64,000 nucleotides of DNA from Chalciporus piperatus (Eukaryota; Basidiomycota; Agaricomycetes; Boletales; Boletaceae), in the NCBI GenBank assembly GCA_038093975.1, contig JBBPTG010000052.1, positions 1 through 64,000 on the forward strand, written 5' to 3'. Each line of letters starts with the position of its first letter. The stretch's first letter is position 1. The notes beneath the pieces were generated by a model. That model searched no databases. It was given only the letters and a program-made list of their open reading frames with translations, and was not told the origin of the DNA. Both the position numbers and the translations under genes were made by a program. Of the stretch, positions 1-9,700 are shown piece by piece.

Positions 1-960
1 GTTCCCAATGGTTTATCAACTCTTTGAATAGATTGGTAACAATTCCGAGACCATCCAGATTGTTCCTCGTGGTATTCTGAGATTCATTCTCTCTCCTCCT
101 AAGGACTGATTTTTCTAGACCTCCAGAAGGATGCCAGGGACCTGAAAGGACTTGTCTCTACTGTTGTTCAATTCTCCCTAGATGATGGCAAAGCCCTCTA
201 AGCTTCTACTATTTATTTCGAGGCTCTGTCCAAAACCCCCTCCTCACAATGAATTAATTCAGACAAGCATTCTCATGACCTGGAAACATGTTCCCAAGGG
301 TTTATCAACCCTACAAATCTATTGGTAACAATCCTGAGACCATCCAGATTTTTCTTGATGGTGTTCTGGAATCCATCTCCTCCTCCCCCCCAAAACCGAT
401 TTTTCTAGCGCTCCTGAAGGATGCTAGGGACCTGAAAAGACTTGTCCCTACTGTTGTTTAACCCTCTTAGGACGATGGCAAAGCCCTCTAAGCTTCTGCT
501 ATTTATTTCGAGTCTTCATGCATACCTCCTCCCCCCTGCCAATGATCACAAGAAATTAATTCAGACAAGCATTCTCATGACCTGGAAACATGTTCCCAAG
601 GGTTTATCAACCATCTGAATCCATTGGTAACAATCCCGAGACCATTCAGATTTTTCTTGATGGTGTTCTGGAATTCAGCCCCTCCCCCCCAAAAACCGAT
701 TTTTCTAGAGCTCCAGAAGGATGCTAGGGACCTGGGTAGACCTGTTCCTACCGTTCTTCAACCCTCTGAAGACGATGGCAAAGCTCCCTAAGCTCCTGCT
801 ATTTATTTCGAGGCTCTGTCCAAAACCCTCCCCCCTCCCTTTTCAAGACATGTACGAATTAATTCGACCAAGCGTCCCTATGGTCTGGAAACATTATTCC
901 GGGGGTTTCTCGACCCTCTGAATCCATTGGTAACACTTCTGAGACCCCACGTATTTATTT
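1..960. repeat. Degenerate ~300-bp tandem repeat (three units plus a start)
   Basis: Units begin near 1, 290, 592 and 896, so the period is 289-304 bp. Each unit starts with a 'ttcccaagggtttatcaac'-like stretch followed by 'attggtaacaat'. Each contains 'gatttttctag', 'aggatgctagggacctg' and 'gctatttatttcgag' in the same order. The copies differ by substitutions and small indels, and the fourth breaks off near 950. Short reading frames in it are not conserved between units, so it looks non-coding. The array runs off the left edge of the window, so total copy number is unknown. Confidence 0.85.
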
Positions 961-1141
961 CGTGTCGATATCAACATATGTCCCCATACCACATTGTTTG
1001 ATTTTTATCTCGAGAACGAGACCACAGATTTTCATGATTGTTAGCTCAAAATGATCCCACAGATGTGCTCTATCCAGCCCCACAAAGAGATTCCACAAAT
1101 AAAAAATTGACTTTGTATCTTAATTCCAGGATGACCATATA

Positions 1142-1252
1142 AGTGTTTTGGGAAGCACTGGCATGCTTTAAATACTGGCGCGCACGGGCGCGCACGGCGC
1201 GCATGCGCGCACCCGGATTCATGGGCATGAATCCTGGGTAAGATTATTAGGG
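1142..1252. repeat. GC-rich dispersed repeat, copy 1
   Basis: Begins 'agtgttttgggaagcactgg' and ends 'gtaagattattaggg'. It contains alternating purine-pyrimidine blocks (repeated gcgcgcac) and a short palindrome (attcatgggcatgaat). The same sequence recurs in direct orientation at 1428-1520, where one ~18-bp block is missing. The interval between the copies (1253-1427) holds no recognisable gene. Confidence 0.85.
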
Positions 1253-1427
1253 AGTAAACCATAACCCTGATCCAACCATGACCCAACCCCTGTTTCTGGG
1301 GGGTCAAAAGGCATATTGGAGAGGATATATGAGGATATATGAGGGGTTGAGGGGGGGTCAAAATCTGCGATTTTTCACTCTCCTAGGCCAGGGGGGGTCT
1401 AAACAAAGGTATTACTGTCTATTTGGA

Positions 1428-1520
1428 GTGTTTTGGGAAGCACTGGCATGCTTTAAATACTGGCGCGCACGGGCGCGCACCCGGATTCATGGGCATGAAT
1501 CCTGGGTAAGATTATTAGGG
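1428..1520. repeat. GC-rich dispersed repeat, copy 2, abutting the Harbinger insertion
   Basis: Direct copy of 1142-1252, shorter by one GC-rich block. It ends 5 bp before the target-site duplication of the transposon at 1526. It therefore belongs to the pre-insertion target or to an older element, not to the Harbinger terminal repeat. Confidence 0.8.
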
Positions 1521-1525
1521 CCTAT

Positions 1526-1543
1526 AATAGTGGTAGTCAGAGT
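1526..1543 (+). repeat. Left target duplication (AAT) and terminal inverted repeat of the Harbinger element
   Basis: AAT at 1526-1528, then agtggtagtcagagt at 1529-1543. The inverted repeat is perfect over 15 bp against 5468-5482. Beyond it the two ends share only patchy similarity. Confidence 0.85.
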
Positions 1544-1744
1544 GCTCGATTTCGAGTTGATTTTGAGGCGATGCAAAAGGAGATTCCAACTCGCAAAATC
1601 GTATGGAAATCGTCGTCGACCGTGACTACCCCGTCCTCAGACTGGATTCTCAGTGGATCGAAACAAGGATTCTCCCCCCAGTTAAGTACCGGGCAATCAC
1701 AACAATTACTGTACTAGCTATTCTTTACTCATAAAATAAATAAT

Positions 1745-2410
1745 TTGTTATCATCCCCTATCATCCTCACTGTTCTGTGGACTCGGAGAGCCCTGGCAGT
1801 CTCGGACATGCCTCGACGAACACAGAGGCAAGTCCAAGTACAAAACGTGATAACCTTTGCCTTACGGGTCAAAAAACATCGTGCCCAAGTGCAACTGCGC
1901 TGCCGCCGAAAATTACGCCGCACATTACAGCAAGAATTTGAAGGCTCCTCGCAGCCTGACACCTCGGACTTGGAGCACCACATAGACCTCCTTGCATCAG
2001 ACAGCTCCGTGTACAGCTCTCCCTCAGATACAAGCATCTCCGACTCTTCCGATGACATATCTACATCACAATCCTCTCACTCCGAGTCCTCCGAGTCCTC
2101 CGACTCCCAGCTTCCATCCCCCTCCACTGTAGATGATCTGGGCATCTCCGATCTCGACTCTTTGCACTCTGTGGGCTCACCTGACTCAGATACTGAGTCC
2201 CGCTCAGGATCTGATGCAGATGATGAGCTTGACAGCTCCGACTCCGAGTCAGACACAGATGACCGTGACTCGGATGCTCGTAATGAGGCAGACGAGGTGT
2301 TTCAAGGCTCCCTGGGAGGTGGTTCTGCTCGTCTCAACCACTTCGTTCGACAAGTCATTGTCGACTCATATTCCAAGCGTTACCACATGCCGCGCAATCA
2401 GCTTCCATGA
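1745..2410 (+). CDS. Acidic Ser/Asp-rich N-terminal part of the Harbinger transposase, out of frame with the rest
   Basis: This open frame of up to 221 codons has a basic start (MPRRTQRQVQVQ) and then a long low-complexity Ser/Asp/Glu tract. It ends ...KRYHMPRNQLP and a stop. In related fungal Harbinger transposases the motif RY..PR...P leads straight into the helical region before the DDE domain. Here the TGA stop (2408-2410) overlaps the next ATG (2407-2409) in a shifted frame. It is therefore probably the true N-terminus of the transposase, split off by a one-base frameshift. I saw no credible intron that repairs the phase. Reinitiation at the overlapping ATG is an alternative. Confidence 0.55.
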   Translation: MLSSPIILTVLWTRRALAVSDMPRRTQRQVQVQNVITFALRVKKHRAQVQLRCRRKLRRTLQQEFEGSSQPDTSDLEHHIDLLASDSSVYSSPSDTSISDSSDDISTSQSSHSESSESSDSQLPSPSTVDDLGISDLDSLHSVGSPDSDTESRSGSDADDELDSSDSESDTDDRDSDARNEADEVFQGSLGGGSARLNHFVRQVIVDSYSKRYHMPRNQLP

Positions 2411-3649
2411 GGTCTTCCTCTCGGATGCGCCACATACTCGATGTGTTGAAGCCCTTACGACCTGACAAATTTCGCGAGAGCCTTCGAGTATCCCCATACA
2501 CCTTTGACAAAATCTGTGCTCAAATTTCGTTTGATCCCGTTTTCACCAACAAGTCTGTGAATACACAGTTGCCTGTTGCCGATCAGCTTGCTGTCGCACT
2601 CTATCGATTCGGACATAATGGCAATGGGGCCAATCTGCAAGAGGTCGCAGATTGGGCTGGGTTGGGAAAGGGGACTGTTCACAAAGCCACACGCAGAATT
2701 ATGACTGCAGTCCTCCGCCCATCATTTCGCAAGTCAGCTGTGCGGTTCCCGACGGTGGCAGAAAAAGAGGATGCGAAATTATGGGTTGAGGCCCACTCAT
2801 GTGCAGCATGGCGAAATGGTTGGTGCTTGGTGGATGGTACACTCATCCCGCTTTACGATCGTCCTCATTGGTATGGCGAAAGCTACTTTGACCGCAAATC
2901 AAACTATTCCTTGACAATTCAAGTATGATTACAAGGAGTTCTCTTATGTTCCGAGCCAGTCTGACAGCATCAAATAGATTGTCTCTCTTCCGAACCTGCG
3001 CATCATAGATTTCAGCTATGGTCATCCGGGAAGCACACATGATGCAACTTCGTGGCGGGATACTCATCTTGCCCGAAATCATGATACCCTCTTGTCAGAT
3101 GGCGAGTTTGTCTGGGCTGATTCGGCTTATCCAGTACTGTTTTTTGAAATGTTTGCATGGCCTTTACATTGATGATTTTCTTCTCACTGGCAGATTGAAA
3201 CATGGGTGGTTGCTCCGTACAAGATGCCAGAACGTGAGGAGCCTGAGAATGCGATCTTCAACAACCACGTGTCCATGGTTCACATCCGATCAGAACACGC
3301 TATCGGCTATCTGAAGGGACGATTTCATTCTCTTAAAGGACTCCGTGTCAACATTCGTGATCAAGCCACACATCGCATTGCCACGTACTGGGTGGTTGCT
3401 TGCATCACACTGCATAATTTTGCATTACAGTGTGAGGATGAGGAGCGGGAGGATGATAGCGACTATGATGCTCCTACGAGAGATCCCTTTGTCCAGGAGG
3501 GTCTCTCGTCATCAGATTCAGATTCAGAGCATACTACCTCGGTCATGCAAGCACGTGGAGGTAGGTTGCACGCCGCAAAGGTGTTCCGAGACCAGCTAAA
3601 AGTTGCACTACTCAAACACAAGGAGAGGGTTGCTCGACGTTACATTTAG
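2407..3649 (+). CDS. Harbinger (HARBI1-like) DDE transposase, DDE_Tnp_4 family
   Basis: There are three exons: 2407-2922, 2978-3133 and 3194-3649. The introns are 55 and 60 nt, all junctions GT-AG, and phase is kept. The product is about 374 aa. The N-terminal part resembles the winged-helix region of the family (DQLAVALYRFGHNGNGA, VADWAGLGKGTVH). Catalytic landmarks are the first Asp in CLVDGT and the second Asp in VWADSAYP just before intron 2. The acidic residue follows downstream in HIRSEHAIGYLKGRF. It would cut the inverted ends at 1529/5482 together with the partner encoded at 3674-5195. The C-terminus is acidic and Ser-rich. The upstream frame (1745-2410) carries the missing N-terminus in another phase, so activity is uncertain. 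Confidence 0.85.
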
Positions 3650-3673
3650 TTTCAAGGTGTGAGAGGTGAGGAA

Positions 3674-5195
3674 TTACATAGAAAATTTGCTGTAATCAAA
3701 TGTAGAATCAAATGCTGGTGCCTCAGCTGCCTCCGACTGAACCCGATCAAATCCAGTGCCGTACGGGGAACACGAGCGCTGAGAGTTGGAGACTGAATAA
3801 CTCGCCGGTTGTGGAAGAATGGTGGGTACATCTCCGCCATGAAACGGGGAGTGGGACGGGCCTGCATGTGCTGGGGATTGGATCCTTGGTGGTCCGAGCT
3901 GCAATTGGGCCATACGGAACTCATGTTCCAACTCCAGCTTTCGCAGAAGATATTTCGTCTTCCGCTCTTCCTTCTCCGTCTGCCATTTTGCCTTCTCCAA
4001 CCTAAGCGAAGCCTTCGTTTGAGCCTTGATGGCTGTGACTGATGCTCGGGCCTTCACTGCCTCAGCTTGTTTCTGCGCAGTCAGTTCTTCTTGCTCAGCA
4101 ACATCAGCGTACCGGTCCAAAAAGGATTTTGACTTCCCTTTCGGAGTTTTGATGGCCGTTGTGGACACCTTCGGTTTCTTGATCGTCGCGCCGATATCGA
4201 TGTCTTCGTCTTTCGTGATTTTCCGCTTGCAAGCTTCATCACGGTCTTCTTCATCACTCTGGCCAATCCCATTACCCTCGTCTTCGGATGTTTCACCACC
4301 AGCAATCTCACCAACCTCTCCCAACTCCGGCACCAAGAGAGATGGATCAATTTCGGACTCTGCGTTCCCAAGGCCAGTGGGAATACGACTAGGACGTTTA
4401 CCAACGAGAGTACGCATGTCAAAAAACCACGGGAAGTCTTTTTTGATAAGCGCTATGGCACGTAACATGAAAATATTTCAACGCGAACAAAAACGGATAG
4501 CGAAAACATGTACGCACTCCACTTTGTCGTGAACGTGTTTATTTGCGACATATCAATGTCCTCCTCACGCATGATACCCCCCCCTGTCGTGCCCAACTCC
4601 CTGATATATGTCAATGTCCGTGCTTCCAAGCTATTTCCAAGTTAGCTCAGAGTCAGCAATGCATTAGGTGCGTAGAAGTGAGTACATACGTTCGCAAACG
4701 GTTCTTGACCTTCCTTCCCCAGTTTCCCCGTAGCCCCTTTGCTTTTGGATTGTCGAGTGCAACCTCGAAGACCTCACCATACTCTTCATGAGCCTCGAAG
4801 AGTAATTTTGCCAGCATCCAATGGAATTCTGTCTTCTTCAAGCCACCACCATTTTTTGTTGACTGATTTGAGCCGGACTCGGGGTACAAGGCATTTTTAA
4901 TGGTTTCGTCCGAGGTGATTGCACTGATTAGTGACCAAGTCAAGGTTTCCGACCATTTAATTCTGCCGGCACAGTAGGAAGTGTGGTAAGCTGACTGTGA
5001 GTAGTATATGATGCAGTTCACGCACTCGACATCACCCTCAGAGTCATCTTCTTTCACCTCGACACTCTGTACAGGCTCGATGCTAACTTCCTTGCCGGGC
5101 CCCTTCTTGGGCAGCCTTTTCTTCATCCCAGGTGTGTTCGCAGGTGTTTGTTTTGTGTCATCGGGTGCGCTTGATGCTTTCGCCTTGCGTGCCAT
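3674..5195 (-). CDS. Harbinger second protein (Myb/SANT-like DNA-binding partner)
   Basis: Four exons, read from high to low: 5195-5026, 4962-4690, 4630-4518 and 4452-3674. Introns are 63, 59 and 65 nt; total length is divisible by three and gives 444 aa. After a basic N-terminus (MARKAKASSAPD), the tri-helical region begins IKWSETLTWSLISAI and runs to KVKNRLRTLEARTLTYI. It continues KWTLIKKDFPWFFDMRTL, the usual signature of this companion protein in fungal Harbinger elements. The C-terminal half has an acidic/KK-rich stretch and a long charged helix. In the family this protein binds the element ends and brings the transposase into the nucleus. The gene is convergent with the transposase (25 bp between stops) and appears fully open. 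Confidence 0.85.
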
Positions 5196-5467
5196 CGAGG
5201 CTTTGACTAGAATCCGAGCGAGGACTGATTTGACTTCGATGGACGACTCGGAGTGGCGAGGACTTTCATATGTTATTTTATTTTATTGATAACACATGCG
5301 CAAAAATAACTCGTTCTGTGAGTCAATAGTCGCAGAATCAAGATGCAAAGTCAAGTGAATCACCTCCTGTGGCGATTCGAGGATTCAAGCTGATCCCGTC
5401 TGAATCACGATCTTGGGGGTCCGAAATCACTCTTCGAATCCAGCACTAAGTCTCTCCATAATCCGCT

Positions 5468-5485
5468 ACTCTGACTACCACTAAT
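5468..5485 (-). repeat. Right terminal inverted repeat and target duplication of the Harbinger element
   Basis: actctgactaccact at 5468-5482 followed by AAT at 5483-5485. It is the exact mirror of the left end and fixes the right boundary of the element. Confidence 0.85.
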
Positions 5486-5542
5486 GGTACATTGGCTGAT
5501 CCCTACTCTACGTGTACATTCTATTACTAGCCGATCCCTAAC

Positions 5543-5866
5543 CTAGGTGATCATACACCAGCGGCCAATCGTTAGCCGGCCAGTAGAGCACGGCCTAATT
5601 GGCGATCGGCTGGCCTTGCTGTACGGCCTAATGAGCTGAATGGGCTCGAGTGACAGGAGGGGAAATGGGAATGGGACACTTGCCCTGGCCATTGGTTTGC
5701 CAGCATTGCCATTGCGATCCGTCTGGCACAATGTCAGCACGACTGCGTTACCACAGCCCTCGCAGTCCATGACAAGACCAATTGAGGTGAGCCGGATGTT
5801 GAGATCAGCAAGAAGGGCGACATCGCCAGGGGAGAGAGATGAGGTGGTGTCGAGCAGAGATGCCAT
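5543..5866 (-). CDS. Possible small Cys-containing protein (N-terminal exon only)
   Basis: From the ATG at 5866 the frame reads MASLLDTTSSLSPGDVALLA and then a compact motif CEGCGNAVVLTLC followed by QTDRNGNAGKP. This resembles the first Cys pairs of small zinc-ribbon-like proteins of fungi. A possible GC-AG intron (GCAAGT) follows at about 5690, and I could not find a convincing continuation. The upstream region (to 6100) is CT-rich on this strand, as expected for a fungal 5' leader. It may be a real gene with an unresolved 3' part, or chance. Confidence 0.3.
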   Translation of the reverse strand: MASLLDTTSSLSPGDVALLADLNIRLTSIGLVMDCEGCGNAVVLTLCQTDRNGNAGKPMARASVPFPFPLLSLEPIQLIRPYSKASRSPIRPCSTGRLTIGRWCMIT

Positions 5867-6771
5867 CGAGGAGACAAGATGGTAGGGTGAGGAGGGCGTG
5901 GAGAAGAGGGAAAAAAGGAAGGAGATGGCGAGGCACTGGCAGATGAACACGGGTGGCCTTATATGTTCGAGGTTGAATGCCTTGGAGGTTGACACGGCGA
6001 ACAAGGCAGCGAGATGGAATTCGGGACGGCGATCATGGTGGTGCTGAAAACAATTGAAGGAGGGTGGGGAGGGCAAAAACATAGCTCGCTGCAGAAACGG
6101 ATGTCGGCTGCTCATTGCATGCAGCGGGCAGGGGCGGCGGGCGTACAAAACGTGGCGGGCGAGTATGGGGGCGATGAGCAACCTGAACAATGGTCGAGCT
6201 CAACCGTGGACCAAGGATGATCGATGATCGCCGATGAGTGCCAAAGACGTTGGCCCGTGCGAGGGTGCACACGTGATGGCTGACGGCTCGCTGATGATTG
6301 AGACTCCGCATCTGCCGTGCCGTGCGTGCCGCGGAGCCCCCAGACTCGGGGATAGACTTGGAGGTAGACCGGCCCCCATACCAGGCCCCAGACTGTCCAT
6401 TTCCCGGACGCTCTCGGCGGGCCGCGACTCCCGCTGTCTGCAGCGGAGGTCGCTGGTTTTGAAAATCCACGAACGCCGTACTACGCTATCGGCCCACCTT
6501 TAGAATGCAGACTAACTTTCTCATTGAGAGTCTGGTTTGGGGAGACTAGTTTGATCAGAGGCTGTTTTACTTTTCACCAAGTTGAACAGTTGGACATCAT
6601 GATGGACGAGTTGCGCGTTCCAGTCACACAATGTCATTGAATTTTACGATACAACTTGAAGCATACTCGGGGCGTAACACATAGAGACAAAGAGAGAAAA
6701 ATTAGAAAGGCACAGTACAGCAGATAACGGACAGATATCCATCTACTAGCGTAATCACTACCCATAACATA
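5867..6771. other. Intergenic stretch without a recognised gene
   Basis: Open frames on both strands here are short, Arg/Pro-rich and lack splice-supported continuations. It contains the 3' flank of the regulator gene (stop at 6772) and probably the 5' leader of the possible small gene at 5866. Confidence 0.6.
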
Positions 6772-9700
6772 CTACATTGCTAGCTGGAGCTCTGGTGTCT
6801 GAAATCCCCGAAAACCTGGATATGCGCTATGGATCCCGTTTCCGTCGGGTCGTCCGTCTTGTAGGCTACCCATCAGCGGCGCATCCGGCCAAGAGAACCT
6901 GGGACATGACGGTCAGCTTTCACAAGCAACCCAAGGACCAATGGCGCTACTTACCCAGGCATCATCATGTTGGCCCACCAAACCTCATTTAAAGCATGCA
7001 TAGTCGCGAGCGGTCCCACATCCGATAGTATGTCTGCCATGTTCACATCGTTGCTATCCGGCGACGATCCAGATCCAGACCCGCCACCAAGTGCATCGCC
7101 TGCAGCTTTGACGGGCCCTGGTGGGGGTGTCTCGGTTACGTTAGAAGGCGGGCCAAGGTTAAATTGCATCGCATCGCCATCGTAGTGTGGCTCAGACCCG
7201 AGGTGCGCGTACATGCCACCATGACGTGCACGGAAACTAGAAGAGCCGTGTTCGGTCGCGTAACTTTGCGAGCGCGGCTGCGGCACAACCTGGCTCGCCG
7301 GAGGGTGTTGTTGCATACGCCCAGTGAACGCACCACCTCCTTTTCGGTGCTTTGTGAGAAGACCCGCAAGGAAACGAGCGTAAAGGCGTGGGGTGTGGCG
7401 TTCGTCAATTGCGACGTCCTGCAGGGTCATGATGAGTTGACTGATCGAGTCGAATATGTCGTCCTCCATCTCTCGCGTTAGGATGTGGACGAACTCGGGC
7501 CGCAAAAGCTAAGCAATGGAGTGAGCACTAATGTATTTTACGAGCAAGCGTAGAGGCACTGACCTTGAGCAAAAACGCAGAGGCAAATGAGGCGAAGATG
7601 AAGTGCCCTGGACGTGAAATTCATGGTCAGGGTGCCGTGACATGGTTGGATCAAAAGGGCGTACCGTCAGGCGATGAGCGCATGAGGCCACTCGGCGCAA
7701 GGACCCCGATCATATGTTTGATGACAGCCGTTGCCGCTTCAAAACACTAGCCACGCATCAGTGTGAGGATTTGACCAGGGCACCTCGCCGAAAAGCGCAC
7801 CTTGGTGAGGAACACGTTGTCGCTGGCTTCAATACCACGCTGGAAAGCGTGCTGGAATCCAAAGGAATACATAACGAGCCTCGAGTAGTTGACAAGGCTA
7901 CTGTCGTAAGCAAGATGTCGACCCAGCGAAAATGGCAGGTCTGCTTACAAGGGAAGTAATGTGCAACGGAAGCGAGATCCAGCGTCTATTCGGCAAGTAT
8001 CAACAATAGTCCGCTTGAAATGCTGCGAATCACGTACCATCAGGATCGGACTCCTCCTTGAAGCGCGTCGTCCACTCCTCGAAGTAAGCCGTTAGATTGG
8101 CGTCGTGCTGACGAGTCACAGCGAGGAAATCGAGCGACTGCTCTCCATGGATGCTGCATGAGACTCGACATCATGACGGAAGCCATCAAGGGACCTACCC
8201 TGTTTAGCCCGGTTGGTGAAAGCGGATCAGAGAATATTTCGTCGTGGAATCGACCAACTATTCGTAAGAGTTGGGAGTACGCGCACAAGTGGATATCGTA
8301 CTGCCCCCGAGCGCAGCATCGGAATCAGCCACCATTCAAAAGCACGGGGCCGCGACAAGACGGGTGTACTCACCGGATCACGATAGCGGGACAGACGGTA
8401 CCAATCCGCTGAATTCCGTGTGATGTAATCTTCCTTGATCGTGCTCGGCTTCCCGAATTGCGTCGCAGTGGATCTATCTAGGTTGAAGCATATCATCCAC
8501 ACCCGTGTCCGATTGAGTATCTCGCGTTCCTGTCGTTCTGTCTGCGGTTGCGTCAACGAGATTTGATGAAGGTTTAAATCCGTAGCGATCCTAACACAGC
8601 CTGAGTGTACGCCTAACGTGACTGACGAATAATGACGAACCTGATTGCAAGTCCTGTGTACAACCAACTACGGTCTTCCTCCCATCGTCGTGCGGGAACG
8701 GCGTATATGCTCATGAGAATGTACGCTTGGCAGAGCTCGACAGACTTCCAGCCGTCAATCAACGCATTCGCCGCAGAATGTTTCGCAAAATGCATCGCCA
8801 CTGGGTAAATCTCTGATTTCTCGGCGTAATACCGCGAGGAAATCGCGCAGACTATCGAATTCGGGATATCGTGAGCCCAAAGTTGACCAAAGAGACATGG
8901 TAGGAAAATAATCGACACGCACTGACAGTAAACAGGAACGGACAACGCTGAAATATTGATGTTGAGGTATGAAGCTTGGGGTCCAACAAGCCGATGAAGG
9001 GCTGCACGTGACCCAAAATCAGATGCGACGATTTGGAATTGAGCTCGATGCGTACATTTATCTGTTTCCAGAATCTATCCTCGCCAAGATTCCACACATC
9101 AGCCCCACTCACTAGGAGGAAGCGAAACGAACAAACGTACATGTCAAATAGCTTCTCCACGTCTGCCGGATTCACCAAACCATGCAACACGATATCTGGG
9201 GGATTGTGGCGCTCAATCAAGCTCTTGCGGATGTTCAGATCGTTGGCTGGTCCTGGTCCTGCTTAGCCCTCGCCACCTCTACGAAGGTTGGGCAAAAAAA
9301 CTCACCAGGCCTAAAAAAATCTTTGTTCGCGACGCCCTAAGCAACGTACTCTCAGCAAAACAGAACTGGCAATATTTCAGTGAAGACATACTACGTTGTC
9401 GTCTTCGTCTTCAGGCTTGAGCGCAGAGCTACCCGGTCCCGAGCCTGCCCCTGGCCGAGCCCGACTCCTGCCCCTGCCGCTTTCCTTCTCCTTATCTTTA
9501 TCCAAAGATAGATTCGCAAGAAGCCCAATCGGCACAGCGACATCCGGAAACGCACTCCGCACCTTCTCAGCCTCGTCTTCCTCAGTGGTTGCCTCGTCGG
9601 CATCTTCCGCTTCGTCCGATCCGTCTATGGTGTGACGGGCAGATATGCTGGCATCGGCAGCGGCACTAGAAAGGGGAGAAGGTCCAGCAGCGGGGTTGCA

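Larger units (their letters stand above)
1529..5482 (+). mobile_element. PIF/Harbinger DNA transposon, complete with both ends
   Basis: The element is 3954 bp. Its ends are the 15-bp perfect inverted repeat agtggtagtcagagt (1529-1543) and its reverse complement (5468-5482), flanked by the 3-bp direct repeat AAT (1526-1528 and 5483-5485). A 3-bp target duplication is the family hallmark. Inside are the two expected genes: a HARBI1-type DDE transposase on the + strand and, convergent to it, a Myb/SANT-like DNA-binding protein. Short perfect ends and open second-protein exons suggest a fairly recent insertion. The transposase N-terminus has a frame break at 2407. Confidence 0.9.

Noticed and set aside
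1142..1520. The two GC-rich repeats as terminal repeats of the Harbinger element
   Set aside because: They are direct, both on the left side, and lie outside the AAT target duplication. The true inverted ends are at 1529 and 5482.
6967..7481. Plus-strand frames under the regulator gene
   Set aside because: They are antisense shadows of its last large exon; no splice-supported continuation.
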